A program made the translations under genes and the position numbers. A stretch of DNA of 64,000 nt, from contig NZ_VFPV01000002.1 in NCBI RefSeq assembly GCF_006716905.1, positions 1,082,501 through 1,146,500 on the forward strand, in the 5' to 3' direction. Each line of letters opens with the position of its first letter. Within the stretch, counting starts at the first letter, position 1. Positions 1 to 8,502 of this stretch are shown here, one piece after another. Below the pieces are notes generated by a model. It had not been told where the DNA came from and made no database searches. It saw only the letters and a list, made by a program, of their open reading frames with translations. Source of the DNA: Acidovorax temperans (lineage in GTDB: Bacteria > Pseudomonadota > Gammaproteobacteria > Burkholderiales > Burkholderiaceae_C).

Positions 1-35
1 GGGCGGCGTGAGGCGGGGCATGTTCGAGGCTCCTA

Positions 36-123
36 GTGGCGCGAATCGGCATTGCACCAAATAAAGTGGCGCGAAAATATTTTGCGCGCCAAATAAAGTG
101 GCGCGAAAGCGTTTGCGCGCCAC
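36..123. repeat. Tandem GTGGCGCGAA repeats forming two hairpins
   Basis: GTGGCGCGAA occurs at 36-45, 66-75 and 98-107. The last two sit inside a longer direct repeat (57-76 and 89-108, 20 identical bases). Each is followed by its complement, giving a 7-bp stem (67-73 with 85-91) and an 8-bp stem (98-105 with 116-123). There is no clear T-run, so a simple intrinsic terminator is not obvious; a REP-like palindromic repeat is the alternative. Confidence 0.6.
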
Positions 124-187
124 TATAGGATCGGCCCTCTCTGCGCATGGCCGGGGCAAAACCCGGTAGCACTGTTTCAAGTGTTAA

Positions 188-248
188 TTTGCTATCAAAT
201 AAGTAGCTTGAAGCGCTTTACGAATAAGCGCTAGAGCCTATTTTTATC
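188..248 (+). repeat. Comamonadaceae-type 60-bp dispersed repeat, copy 1
   Basis: Starts TTTGCTATCAAA, contains GTAGCTTGAAGCGCTTT, then AATAAGCGCTAGAG and a T-run. The inner GCGCTT/AAGCGC arms can pair. It overlaps the 3' end of the kefC-like gene on the minus strand and supplies its last codons and TAG stop. Confidence 0.8.
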
Positions 249-2141
249 TGAATCACGGGCGTTGGTAGATTTGCCGCCTTCTCCAGCATTCTCCACTCCG
301 CCATACCCTGGGTAGACCTGCGCCCTGGCTTCGCGCTCGGTGTGTTCCTGGCGCTCCTTGGCCATTTGCTCGGCCAGCTGGGCGCGGCCTTCGCGGGCCA
401 CGGCCACCATCTTGGCGCGGTCTTTGTGGTGGGGGTACATGCGGTCGGCCAGCGCAATGTTGTGCTCGCGAAAGCGCCGGGTCATCTCCTGCGCCCGCGT
501 GGGGCTCTGGCCCATCAGCTCCAGCACGGTGCGGGCGCTTTCAAGGCTGGACTCGAACAGCTCGCGCTGCACCAGTGTCACCCCCAGGTCGCGCAGCGCG
601 TTCCAGTGGGTCAGGTCGCGTGCGCGGGCCACCAACTGCAATTGCGGGAAGTGCTTGCGCGCCAGGGTGACGATCTTGAGGGATTGCTCGGGGTCGTCCA
701 CCGCCACCACCAGCACGCGGGCGTGCTCGGCCCCGGCGATGCGCAGCAGGTCCAGCCGGGTGGCGTCGCCATAAAACACGCGGTACCCAAAGGCGCGGGC
801 GATCTCGAGAATTTCCACGCTGTGATCCAGCACGGTGGTGGGTATGCCCTGGGCCAGCATCACACGCGCCACGATTTGCCCGTAGCGGCCGAAGCCGGCG
901 ATGATGACTGGGGCTTCCTGCGGCTCCGAGATCTCTTGCTCCGGCGGTGCGGCGGGCTTGAGCTGCGCGTAACGGCGCAGCAGGGCGCGGTCTACCAGCA
1001 CCAGCAGCAGCGGGCTGATGAGCATGGAAAGCGCCACCGCGCCGATGAGCAGCGAGGCCGTTTCGGCCGAAAACACCTGCGCCCCGGCGGCGGCCTGGAA
1101 GACCACGAAGGCAAACTCGCCCCCTTGCGCCAGCAGCAGGGTGAACACGGGCCGCTCTTGATAAGGCACGCCTGCCACTTTGGCCAGGGTGTAGATCACC
1201 ACTGCCTTGAGGGCCAGAAAGCCCAGCAGGATGCCCGCCATGAGCCAGGGCGAGCGCATGAGCACGCCAAAGTCAATGCTCATGCCCACGGCGATGAAGA
1301 ACAGGCCCAGCAGAAGGCCCTTGAAGGGCTCGATGTCGGCTTCCAGCTCGCTGCGGTATTCGCTGTCGGCCAACAGCACCCCGGCCAGAAAAGCCCCGAG
1401 CGCCATCGACAGGCCCACCATCACCATCAAATACGCAATGCCCACCACCAGCAGCAGCGAGGCAGCGGTGAAGATTTCAGGCGTGCGGCTCTTGGCAATC
1501 CAGCGCAGCAGGGGGCGCAGCAGCAAGCGGCCGCCGAGCACGATGGCGCCGATCACGCCGACGATCTTCAGGGCCTCCAGCAGCACCTCGCCCGCCGAAT
1601 GGTCGTCGCCAGCCCCCGCGGCCGCGCCCAACAGGGGCAGCAGCGCCAGGATGGGGATGGCCGCCACGTCCTGGAACAGCAGGATTGAAAAACCCGCCTG
1701 CCCGCTGCTGGTGCGCATGAGGTTGCGTTCGGCCAGCACCTGCAGCGCAATGGCGGTGGACGACAGCGCCAACCCCAGCGCCGCCACCAGGCTGATGCGC
1801 CAGGGCAGCCCGGCAAGCCAGCCTGCCGCAAACAGCACGGCCGCGCAGCCCAGCACCTGCGCGCTGCCGGTGCCGAAGATGGGGCGGCGCATGGCCCAAA
1901 GGCGGCTGGGTTGCAGCTCCAGCCCCACCAAGAAGAGCATGAGCACCACGCCAAACTCGGCAAAGTGCAGGATGTCTTGCACATTGCTCACCAGCCCCAG
2001 GCCCCACGGCCCAATGGCAATGCCTGCCGCCAGGTAGCCAATGATGGAGCCCAGCCCCAGCGCCTTGGCCAGGGGCACCGCCAGCACGGCGGCGCTCAGG
2101 TACATCAGTCCGTAGGTGAGCCAGGTGGGTGCGTGTTCCAT
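231..2141 (-). CDS. kefC: KefC-like potassium/proton antiporter (CPA2 family)
   Basis: Inner-membrane monovalent cation:proton antiporter that by homology exports K+ in exchange for H+, typically under glutathione-adduct control. The 636-aa length is close to E. coli KefC. Residues 1-385 are a hydrophobic Na+/H+-exchanger domain with GYLAAGIAIGPWGLGLV near the start and GGEFAFVVF later. From about residue 409 a TrkA-N/RCK domain begins (VIIAGFGRYGQIV, a Rossmann glycine motif, and FYGDATRLDLL). The C-terminal tail is charged and low in conservation. The last five codons and the stop fall inside a dispersed repeat, so the extreme C-terminus looks recently acquired. No KefF-type ancillary oxidoreductase lies next to it in the window. 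Confidence 0.9.
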   Translation of the reverse strand: MEHAPTWLTYGLMYLSAAVLAVPLAKALGLGSIIGYLAAGIAIGPWGLGLVSNVQDILHFAEFGVVLMLFLVGLELQPSRLWAMRRPIFGTGSAQVLGCAAVLFAAGWLAGLPWRISLVAALGLALSSTAIALQVLAERNLMRTSSGQAGFSILLFQDVAAIPILALLPLLGAAAGAGDDHSAGEVLLEALKIVGVIGAIVLGGRLLLRPLLRWIAKSRTPEIFTAASLLLVVGIAYLMVMVGLSMALGAFLAGVLLADSEYRSELEADIEPFKGLLLGLFFIAVGMSIDFGVLMRSPWLMAGILLGFLALKAVVIYTLAKVAGVPYQERPVFTLLLAQGGEFAFVVFQAAAGAQVFSAETASLLIGAVALSMLISPLLLVLVDRALLRRYAQLKPAAPPEQEISEPQEAPVIIAGFGRYGQIVARVMLAQGIPTTVLDHSVEILEIARAFGYRVFYGDATRLDLLRIAGAEHARVLVVAVDDPEQSLKIVTLARKHFPQLQLVARARDLTHWNALRDLGVTLVQRELFESSLESARTVLELMGQSPTRAQEMTRRFREHNIALADRMYPHHKDRAKMVAVAREGRAQLAEQMAKERQEHTEREARAQVYPGYGGVENAGEGGKSTNARDSDKNRL

Positions 2142-2210
2142 GAGGACTAAAAGAGGTGAAGGCTGGAGGGGAGGGGCTGCAGGATTTTGGCACCGCCGCC
2201 CGGTGCTGAA

Positions 2211-2249
2211 TTTTTGCTATTTATTTAATAGCATGCTGCGCTTGTCTGG
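2211..2249 (+). repeat. Degenerate dispersed-repeat fragment, copy 2
   Basis: TTTTTGCTATTTATTTAATAGC followed by TGCTGCGCTTG resembles the first half of the 60-bp repeat. GCTATT/AATAGC forms a small inverted repeat. It lies in the divergent gap between the kefC-like and LysE-type genes. Confidence 0.35.
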
Positions 2250-2327
2250 CTTGCCGCAAGGCCACTTTCTTTGCAAAGAAGGCGCTATGATGCTGTCCCC
2301 CCTCGGCTCCTCATCACGGTGTTTGCT

Positions 2328-2966
2328 ATGGATTTCCAGACCTGGTTGGCGTTTTTTGCGGCGTCTTGCCTGATTGCGGTGTCACCCGGCTCGGGCGCCG
2401 TGCTGTCGATGAGCCACGGGCTCTCGTACGGCGTGCGCAAGGCCAGCGCCACCATTTTGGGCTTGCAACTCGGGCTGCTACTCATCCTGGTGATTGCCGG
2501 GGCGGGCGTGGGATCGCTGCTGCTGGCGTCTGAAGTGGCCTTCAGCGTGGTGAAGGTGGCGGGCGCCTGCTACCTGATTTACGTGGGTTTCAGCCAGTGG
2601 CGGGCGGGCGACAACTCCCCCCTTCACGGCGACGAAGCGGCACCCGCTGGCCCGTGGACCAAGCGCTGCCTGGCCGGTTTTTTGACCAACGCCACCAACC
2701 CCAAGGGCATCATCTTCATGGTGGCGGTGCTGCCCCAGTTCATGACCGACACGCGCCCGCTGTGGACGCAGCTGCTGGTCATGGCCGCGACCACCGTGGC
2801 GGTGGACGTGGTGGTGATGCACGGCTACGCTGCCGGTGCCAGCGCCCTGCGCCGCCTCATGCGCAGCGCCCGCGCCATGCGCATGCAAAATCGCGTTTTT
2901 GGCGGGTTGCTGATGGCGGTGGGTGCGGGCCTGTTCTTCGTCAAGCGCGGCGGCCAGCACGCCTGA
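2328..2966 (+). CDS. LysE/RhtB family amino-acid exporter
   Basis: Predicted inner-membrane exporter of amino acids or related metabolites, 212 aa, the usual LysE/RhtB length, with about six hydrophobic segments. The N-terminus MDFQTWLAFFAASCLIAVSP and the following SPGSGAVLSMSHGLSYG match the conserved first helix and P-G-P-like loop of the family. NATNPKGIIFMVAVLPQF is the typical central motif. The ATG at 2328 is preferred over in-frame upstream codons because family alignments begin at MDF. It is divergent from the kefC-like gene. The substrate cannot be read from sequence. Confidence 0.85.
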   Translation: MDFQTWLAFFAASCLIAVSPGSGAVLSMSHGLSYGVRKASATILGLQLGLLLILVIAGAGVGSLLLASEVAFSVVKVAGACYLIYVGFSQWRAGDNSPLHGDEAAPAGPWTKRCLAGFLTNATNPKGIIFMVAVLPQFMTDTRPLWTQLLVMAATTVAVDVVVMHGYAAGASALRRLMRSARAMRMQNRVFGGLLMAVGAGLFFVKRGGQHA

Positions 2967-3009
2967 GGTGTTTGCCCAGCCCTGCGCTGCGTGTGTGCAA
3001 GGTGGGTGG

Positions 3010-3072
3010 TTTGCTATGGATTTGGTAGCTGGTAGCGCTTGCTGAATAAGCGCTAGCACCTGTTTTTGTTTG
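3010..3072 (+). repeat. 60-bp dispersed repeat, copy 3
   Basis: TTTGCTATGGATTTGGTAGC, then GCGCTTGCTGAATAAGCGCTAG and a T-rich tail. It lies directly downstream of the LysE-type gene and could act as its transcription terminator. Confidence 0.75.
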
Positions 3073-3097
3073 TTATTTTCTTTGCCAGGAGGTCAAC

Positions 3098-3718
3098 ATG
3101 CCAGTGGTTGTTGTTGCCAATCCCAAGGGGGGTGTGGGCAAGTCCACCCTTTCGACAAACGTGGCGGGTTACTACGCCAGCCAGGGGCATCCGGTCATCC
3201 TGGGCGATGTGGATCCCCAAAAATCTGCCCACCTGTGGCTGAGCCTGCGCCCCGCCACCGTGGCCCCCATCGGCCGGTGGGACACCGATGTGGATGCCCT
3301 GGCCAAGCCGCCCAAGGGCACCACGCACGCGGTGCTCGACACGCCCGCAGGCCTGCACGGCAGCGCCCTGAAAGACGTGCTCAAGATGGCCGACAAGGTC
3401 ATCGTGCCGCTGCAGCCCAGCATCTTCGACATCTACGCCACCCAGGCGTTTCTCGACAAGCTGCGCGAACACCGCCACGCCGCTGGCGTGCAAGTGGGCA
3501 TTGTGGGCATGCGCATTGACGAGCGCACCCGCTCGGCCGAGCAGCTGCACCACTTTGTGGAAGGCCTGGGCCTGCCCGTGCTGGGCTATGTGCGCGACAC
3601 GCAAAACTATGTGCATCTGGCGGCCCAGGGGCTCTCGGTGTTTGACGTGGGAGCCACCACCCGCGTGGCGCGCGACCTGGAGCAGTGGCAAAGCATTTGC
3701 CAATGGCTGGACGCCTGA
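3098..3718 (+). CDS. Orphan ParA/MinD-type ATPase
   Basis: Deviant Walker A ATPase of the ParA/MinD family, 206 aa. KGGVGKST sits at residues 10-17 with the signature first Lys, followed by GDVDPQKS (Walker A') near residue 39 and VLDTPAG (Walker B). These proteins dimerise on ATP and position DNA, protein clusters or the division site. No parB or centromere-like array is next to it, so it is unlikely to be the chromosomal parA; a role in placing a protein cargo is possible. A strong AGGAGG ribosome site lies just before the ATG. Confidence 0.85.
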   Translation: MPVVVVANPKGGVGKSTLSTNVAGYYASQGHPVILGDVDPQKSAHLWLSLRPATVAPIGRWDTDVDALAKPPKGTTHAVLDTPAGLHGSALKDVLKMADKVIVPLQPSIFDIYATQAFLDKLREHRHAAGVQVGIVGMRIDERTRSAEQLHHFVEGLGLPVLGYVRDTQNYVHLAAQGLSVFDVGATTRVARDLEQWQSICQWLDA

Positions 3719-3819
3719 TGGGGTGTCTGAGCGCCTGAGTTTCACCCGCGCCCCACGGGTGGCCCGTCCTGTCACGTGCCGGACAAGCCCGCCCCCTGGC
3801 GCGGCGCTACATTGGGGCG

Positions 3820-4284
3820 ATGAAAACCTTCCGCTCTTACACCGAAGTCAGCGCTTGCGTGGGCCAGGAAGTGGCCGTGACCGACTGGATCACCATCACG
3901 CAAGAGCAAGTCAACCTGTTTGCCGACGCCACGGGCGACCACCAGTGGATCCACGTGGACCCTGAACGTGCCAAGGCCGGGCCCTTTGGCGCGCCCATCG
4001 CGCACGGCTTTCTCACGCTGTCGTTGATTCCCAAGTTCTTCGACCAAGGCATCGCCATAGAAGGCGCCCGCATGGGTGTGAACTACGGACTCAACCGCGT
4101 GCGCTTCACGGCGCCCGTGCCGGTGGGCAGCCGTCTGCGCGCCCGGCTGCTGCTGCAGGCTGCCGAGCGCATTGAGCCCGATGGCATGCAAATGACCTGG
4201 CTGGTGACGGTGGAGCGCGAAGGCAGCGACAAGCCCGTGTGCGTGGCCGAATCGCTGGCGCGCAACTATGGCGCTGCGGCCTGA
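3820..4284 (+). CDS. MaoC-like (R)-specific enoyl-CoA hydratase
   Basis: Single hot-dog fold protein of 154 aa. The hydratase motif is visible around residues 36-65: FADATGDHQWIHVD with the Asp/His pair, followed by GPFGAPIAHGFLTLSL. Family members hydrate trans-2-enoyl-CoA to (R)-3-hydroxyacyl-CoA, feeding polyhydroxyalkanoate synthesis or fatty-acid metabolism. It ends 27 nt before a strong terminator and appears monocistronic. The precise acyl chain specificity is unknown. Confidence 0.85.
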   Translation: MKTFRSYTEVSACVGQEVAVTDWITITQEQVNLFADATGDHQWIHVDPERAKAGPFGAPIAHGFLTLSLIPKFFDQGIAIEGARMGVNYGLNRVRFTAPVPVGSRLRARLLLQAAERIEPDGMQMTWLVTVEREGSDKPVCVAESLARNYGAAA

Positions 4285-4310
4285 CTATCTCTTTTCTCTT
4301 CACACCAGCA

Positions 4311-4348
4311 AAAAGGCCTGCCGGGGTTGCTCCCGGCAGGCCTTTTTT
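4311..4348 (+). terminator. Bidirectional intrinsic terminator
   Basis: AAAAAGGCCTGCCGGG and TCCCGGCAGGCCTTTTTT form a long GC-rich stem with T-runs on both strands. It lies between the convergent MaoC-like (+) and DUF4148 (-) genes and probably serves both. Confidence 0.9.
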
Positions 4349-4368
4349 GATGGTGGCGCCTGGCTTAT

Positions 4369-4686
4369 TTATTCAGCAGCAGTGCTGCGGCCCGACTGGG
4401 AGGCGGCTACCGAATTCTTGCCTGCATCGGTGCCGGCCGTGGCTGTGACGCCTTGGATGTTCAAAGGAGCGGGCACGTTGTACCACTCACCGTCACGGGG
4501 CAGGGTGCCTGCGGCGCGTGAGGCCACCAAGTCGGCCACCACGGCTTCACGGGTCAGGGAAGAGTGGGTCTGGCTGGTCAGCGGGTAGCTGTTCCAGTCG
4601 CCATCGCGGGGCACGGCGGAGTCAGCCTGGGCGGCGAAGGCGCTGAAAGCGAGGGCGGCAACGGCGAGTGTGCGGTACGAGTTCAT
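4369..4686 (-). CDS. DUF4148 domain secreted protein
   Basis: Small 105-aa protein of unknown function. The N-terminus (MNSYRTLAVAALAFSAFAAQA) is a clear Sec signal peptide with an AQA cleavage site. The mature part contains LTREAVVADLVASRAAG, matching the short DUF4148 motif seen in many Burkholderiales secreted proteins, and a duplicated PRDG-(D/E)-W element (residues about 26 and 63). The product is expected in the periplasm. No operon partner is visible. Confidence 0.75.
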   Translation of the reverse strand: MNSYRTLAVAALAFSAFAAQADSAVPRDGDWNSYPLTSQTHSSLTREAVVADLVASRAAGTLPRDGEWYNVPAPLNIQGVTATAGTDAGKNSVAASQSGRSTAAE

Positions 4687-4899
4687 GAAAATTCCCTTTC
4701 AAAATTGAGCTTTTCTCAAGGCCTGCCCCGGTACACCATGTGCCGGTGGGCCCCTGCCTCGGTGAGTGTCCCTGGCGGCATCGCTCATCGATGGGGTGAA
4801 CTTTATCTAGGGTTTTCCCTTTGAAAAATAGCATGCACGGCAATTAATCATTCCGAAAAAAGAAACAATCAAAAAGAATGCTGATGAATAATTGCCCAA

Positions 4900-5865
4900 A
4901 TGGATAGACTTTTGACCATGCGGGTGTTCCAGACCGTTGTTGATGAGGGTGGTTTTGCAGCGGCCGCCCGTTTGCTGGAACTCTCGCCCCCGGTGGTGAC
5001 CCGGCTGGTGGCCGACCTGGAGCAGCACCTGGGCACGCGCTTGCTACAGCGCACCACGCGCAAGCTGGCGTTGACCGAAGCGGGAGATGCCTATCTGGCC
5101 CGCGTGCGGGCCATCCTGCACGAGATCGAGGACGCTGAAGCCGCCGCTGCCGCCAGTACCCGCGACTTGCGTGGCACCGTTCGTGTGGTGGCGCCGCCCG
5201 TGGTCGCCACGAATTTTCTTGCCCCCATGCTGAGCCATTGGCACGCGCAGCAGCCGCTGCTCATGCTGGACATCGACATTGATCCCTACGCTTCAGCGCG
5301 CGTGGACGAATTCGATGTGACCTTCATGGTGGCCGCCGAGGGGTTTGATGCCAACATCGTGGCCCGGCCGTTGATGCAGGGTGAGTCGATCGTGGTGGCG
5401 TCACCCGCCTACCTGGAGCGAAAAGGCCTGCCCCTGCAACCGCAAGACCTGGAGCACCACGACTACCTGCGCGATTCCAGCGTGGCCCGCGTGCATTCTG
5501 TGGGGGGGCGCAAGCTGCGGCTGTTGAGCGACGACGGACAGCGCCCCGCGCAAGATGTGGATGTGCCGTCGGTGGTGTTGCAATCCATCAGCACCGAGGT
5601 GCTCATGCGCGCCGCGCTGGATGGCATGGGCGTGGCCGTGGTGCCCCGCTTGCTGGCGCAGGAGCACCTGGCGCGCTCTGAGCTGGTGCATTTGCTGCCA
5701 GGGTGGATCTTCGCCCGCTACACGGTGTATGCGGCGCTGCCATCGGGGCGCATGCTGCCCGCCCGCACCAAGGTGTTTCTCGACTTTCTGAGCGAACGGG
5801 TGCAGGAACTGGTGCAGCAACGCAAGCTGGCGCAGTGCTGCCCTGGCATCGACACCGTGAGCTGA
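4900..5865 (+). CDS. LysR-family transcriptional regulator
   Basis: LTTR of 321 aa. Residues 1-60 are the winged helix-turn-helix (MDRLLTMRVFQTVVDEGGF, SPPVVTRLVADLEQHLGTRL, RTTRKLALTEAG); the remainder is the periplasmic-binding-protein-like effector domain starting with LRGTVRVVAPP. The subfamily resembles DsdC/AaeR-like single-gene LTTRs. The usual divergent target is not evident, because the upstream neighbour is the DUF4148 gene about 210 bp away on the other strand. The effector is unknown. It ends 6 nt from the convergent trmL. Confidence 0.9.
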   Translation: MDRLLTMRVFQTVVDEGGFAAAARLLELSPPVVTRLVADLEQHLGTRLLQRTTRKLALTEAGDAYLARVRAILHEIEDAEAAAAASTRDLRGTVRVVAPPVVATNFLAPMLSHWHAQQPLLMLDIDIDPYASARVDEFDVTFMVAAEGFDANIVARPLMQGESIVVASPAYLERKGLPLQPQDLEHHDYLRDSSVARVHSVGGRKLRLLSDDGQRPAQDVDVPSVVLQSISTEVLMRAALDGMGVAVVPRLLAQEHLARSELVHLLPGWIFARYTVYAALPSGRMLPARTKVFLDFLSERVQELVQQRKLAQCCPGIDTVS

Positions 5866-5871
5866 TGCCCG

Positions 5872-6366
5872 TCAGGCAGGGGTCTTTCCAGAAGAGGGAT
5901 CGGGCATGGCAAAGTGGTTTTGCCGCCAGGCCTCAAACACTGTGACCGCCACGGCGTTGGAGAGGTTGAGGCTGCGCTGCCCTGGCACCATCGTCAGGCG
6001 CAGGCGTTGGCCAGGAGCGAAGCTGTCCCGCAGCTCAGGCGCCAGCCCCCGCGTTTCCGAGCCAAACACCAGCCAGTCGCCCGGCTGAAACGCCGTGTCG
6101 TGCACGCCGCGCGTGCCGCGCGTGGTCAGGGCAAACATGCGGGTGGGGTCGGGCTGGGCCTCGCTCAAAAACGCAGCCCAGTTGCGGTGTTTGATGACCT
6201 GGGCGTACTCGTGATAGTCCAGCCCCGCGCGGCGCATGAGCCGGTCTTCCATGGAGAAGCCCAGCGGTTCTACAAGATGCAGTGTGCAGCCAGTGTTGGC
6301 TGCCAGCCGGATCACGTTGCCGGTGTTGGGGGGGATTTCGGGCTCGACAAGAACAATGTGGAACAT
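5872..6366 (-). CDS. trmL: tRNA (cytidine(34)-2'-O)-methyltransferase TrmL
   Basis: SPOUT-class enzyme that 2'-O-methylates the wobble base C34/cmnm5U34 of tRNA-Leu using SAM. The length of 164 aa matches the minimal SPOUT fold of TrmL. Motifs: PEIPPNTGNVIRLAANTG (residues 9-26, substrate/SAM region), VFGSETRGL (trefoil-knot loop) and NLSNAVAVTVFEAWRQ at the C-terminus. It lies 37 bp downstream of the ABC exporter gene on the same strand and might be co-transcribed with it. Confidence 0.93.
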   Translation of the reverse strand: MFHIVLVEPEIPPNTGNVIRLAANTGCTLHLVEPLGFSMEDRLMRRAGLDYHEYAQVIKHRNWAAFLSEAQPDPTRMFALTTRGTRGVHDTAFQPGDWLVFGSETRGLAPELRDSFAPGQRLRLTMVPGQRSLNLSNAVAVTVFEAWRQNHFAMPDPSSGKTPA

Positions 6367-6403
6367 CCCGCTATTGTCGTTGCCGCAGCGCCGGTTCCCG
6401 GCT

Positions 6404-8224
6404 TTATGCGGTGAACTGCAGCTGCGCCAGCCGCGCGTACACGCCCTGGGCCGCCATCAGGGTGGCGTGGGTGCCTTGCTCGACGATGCGGCCATGCTCC
6501 AGCACCACGATGCGGTCGGCGTTTTGCACCGTGGCCAGCCGGTGGGCAATGACCAGGGTGGTGCGCTGCCCGGTGTGGCGCTGCATGGCGGTGTCCAGCG
6601 CGGCCTGCACCATGCGTTCGCTCTCGGCGTCCAGCGCGCTGGTGGCTTCGTCCAGCAACAGCAGCGGCGGGTTTTTCAAGATGGCGCGGGCGATGGCAAT
6701 GCGCTGCTTTTGCCCGCCAGACAACCGCACGCCGCGCTCACCCAGGAAGGTGTCGTACCCCTGGGGCAGGGCCATGATGAAGTCGTGGGCAAATGCCGCC
6801 TGGGCGGCGGCGTGGACTTGCTCTGCCGTCGCGCCAGGGTTGCCATAGCGGATGTTTTCGAGCGCGGAAGCGCCAAAAATCACCGCGTCCTGGGGAACGG
6901 TGGCAATGTGGCTGCGCAGCGTGGTGAGGGCGATGTCCCGAATGTCCACCCCGTTGAAGAAGATGCCGGAGCGCTGGGCCTGCCCGGCAGGTCGCTCGAT
7001 GTCATAAAAGCGTTGCAGCAGCTGGAAAACGGTGGTCTTGCCGGCGCCACTGGCACCCACCAAGGCCACGGTCTCTCCGGGGGCCAGGGTGAGTGAGAAA
7101 TCCTCCAGTGCGGGCTTGTCAGGTCGCGAGGGGTAGCGAAACTGCACCGAAGCAAACTCTACCGCCAGCCCCTGGCCCGTGGCCGGCAGTGGCACGGGGG
7201 TGGCGGGTTCTGCCACCGGGGATTCACTGGCCAGCAGTTCCATCAGGCGCTCGGTCGCGCCTGCGGCGCGCAGCAGGTCGCCATATACCTCGCCCAGCAC
7301 GGCCACCGCGCCAGCCAGCAGCATCACGTACACCACCGTTTGCCCCAGGTGCCCCGCGGTCATTTCGCCCGCCAGCACGGCCTGTGTGCCGCGGTACAGG
7401 CCCCACAGCAGCAGGGCGGCGTTGGCGATGATGATGAAAGCCACCAGCACGGAGCGTGCGCGGGTGCGCTGCACGGCGGTGGAAAACGCACTTTCGGCTG
7501 CCGTGGCAAAGCGCGAGGCTTCGCGCTGCTCGGCTGTGTAGCTTTGCACCACCGGAATGGCGTTGAGCACCTCGGCCGCGATGGCACTGGAGTCGGCCAC
7601 GCGGTCCTGGCTGTCGCGCGAGAGCCGCCGCACGCGCCGGCCAATCCACATGGCGGGCAGCACCACCAGCAGCACAGCCAGCAACACCACCGACATCACA
7701 TAGGGGTTGGTCCACACCAGCATGCCCAAGGCGCCGATGCCCATCACGGCATTGCGCAGCCCCATCGACAGCGACGAGCCCACCACGGTCTGCACTAGGG
7801 TGGTGTCGGCGGTCAGCCGTGAAAGCACCTCGCCGGTTTGCGTGCTCTCGAAGAACTGGGGACTTTGGCGCAGCACATGGCTGTAAACCGCCTGGCGCAG
7901 ATCGGCCGTGACCCGCTCGCCGAGCCAGCTCACGGCATAGAAGCGGGCGGCGGAAAACACGCCCAGCGCCACCGCTACCAGGAACAGTGCACCAAAGTGC
8001 TCCCGCAGCGCCATGGCCTGGCCGGCTCGATCTGCCGAGACCAGCCCGGTGTCAATCAGATTGCGCAGTGCCAGCGGAAACGCCAGCGTGGCCAGTGCCG
8101 CCATCACCAGGCAGAGCAGAGCCCATGCAATGCGCGCTCTGTAGGGGTGAAGGAAGGGCAGCAGCCCGGTCAGTGAGCGGGGTTTGCCACGCGGGCTGGG
8201 GGTGTCGGGGCGGGATGAAGACAT
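6404..8224 (-). CDS. ABC exporter, fused permease-ATPase (MsbA/ABCB type)
   Basis: Half-transporter of 606 aa. Residues about 20-320 form the six-helix ABC_membrane domain. The nucleotide-binding domain has Walker A GASGAGKTT (about residue 390), signature LSGGQKQRIAIARA (about 500), Walker B LLLLDEATSALD (about 523) and the H-loop in VIAHRLAT. Homologues export lipids, peptides or drugs as homodimers. The soluble N-terminal extension (SSSRPDTPSPRGKPR) is short. No accessory membrane-fusion or TolC gene is adjacent, so the substrate is not inferable. Confidence 0.9.
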   Translation of the reverse strand: MSSSRPDTPSPRGKPRSLTGLLPFLHPYRARIAWALLCLVMAALATLAFPLALRNLIDTGLVSADRAGQAMALREHFGALFLVAVALGVFSAARFYAVSWLGERVTADLRQAVYSHVLRQSPQFFESTQTGEVLSRLTADTTLVQTVVGSSLSMGLRNAVMGIGALGMLVWTNPYVMSVVLLAVLLVVLPAMWIGRRVRRLSRDSQDRVADSSAIAAEVLNAIPVVQSYTAEQREASRFATAAESAFSTAVQRTRARSVLVAFIIIANAALLLWGLYRGTQAVLAGEMTAGHLGQTVVYVMLLAGAVAVLGEVYGDLLRAAGATERLMELLASESPVAEPATPVPLPATGQGLAVEFASVQFRYPSRPDKPALEDFSLTLAPGETVALVGASGAGKTTVFQLLQRFYDIERPAGQAQRSGIFFNGVDIRDIALTTLRSHIATVPQDAVIFGASALENIRYGNPGATAEQVHAAAQAAFAHDFIMALPQGYDTFLGERGVRLSGGQKQRIAIARAILKNPPLLLLDEATSALDAESERMVQAALDTAMQRHTGQRTTLVIAHRLATVQNADRIVVLEHGRIVEQGTHATLMAAQGVYARLAQLQFTA

Positions 8225-8332
8225 GGTGTGAGAGGCTTTTGAAGGCGGGGGTCACAGGCCCGCAATACGCCCATGGTAGGGCTTGGAGCGCCTGGTGCTG
8301 GCAATTGTTTGTGAGTGGACACATTGCGGCTT

Positions 8333-8392
8333 GGCATAGGCATTACTACATAGGCGTTACTACATAGGCGTTACTACATAGGCATTAGTACC
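8333..8392. repeat. Tandem 14-bp repeat upstream of the Liv operon
   Basis: Three consecutive 14-mers, CATTACTACATAGG (8341), CGTTACTACATAGG (8355) and CGTTACTACATAGG (8369), are flanked by partial units GGCATAGG (8333) and CATTAGTACC (8383). They end about 110 bp before the first ATG of the operon. They may be binding sites for a regulator or a slippage-prone tract. Confidence 0.7.
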
Positions 8393-8502
8393 AGTACCTG
8401 CGAAGGTCCGTCCAGACATACGATGCAGGCCAACAGACCGGTAGATCGCCTGCGTTAGTGCAGGCGAATTTTCTTCCCGCACCACGGAGTGAACCAGGCC
8501 CA

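Noticed and set aside
342..1688. 448-codon plus-strand ORF opposite the kefC-like gene
   Set aside because: His/Gln-rich composition typical of the antisense of a GC-rich gene; the minus strand carries a well-conserved transporter.
3098..3718. Chromosomal parA of a parABS system
   Set aside because: No parB or parS sites nearby and the protein is shorter than chromosomal ParA.
8333..8392. CRISPR array
   Set aside because: Units are 14 bp, directly adjacent with no spacers, and no cas genes are nearby.
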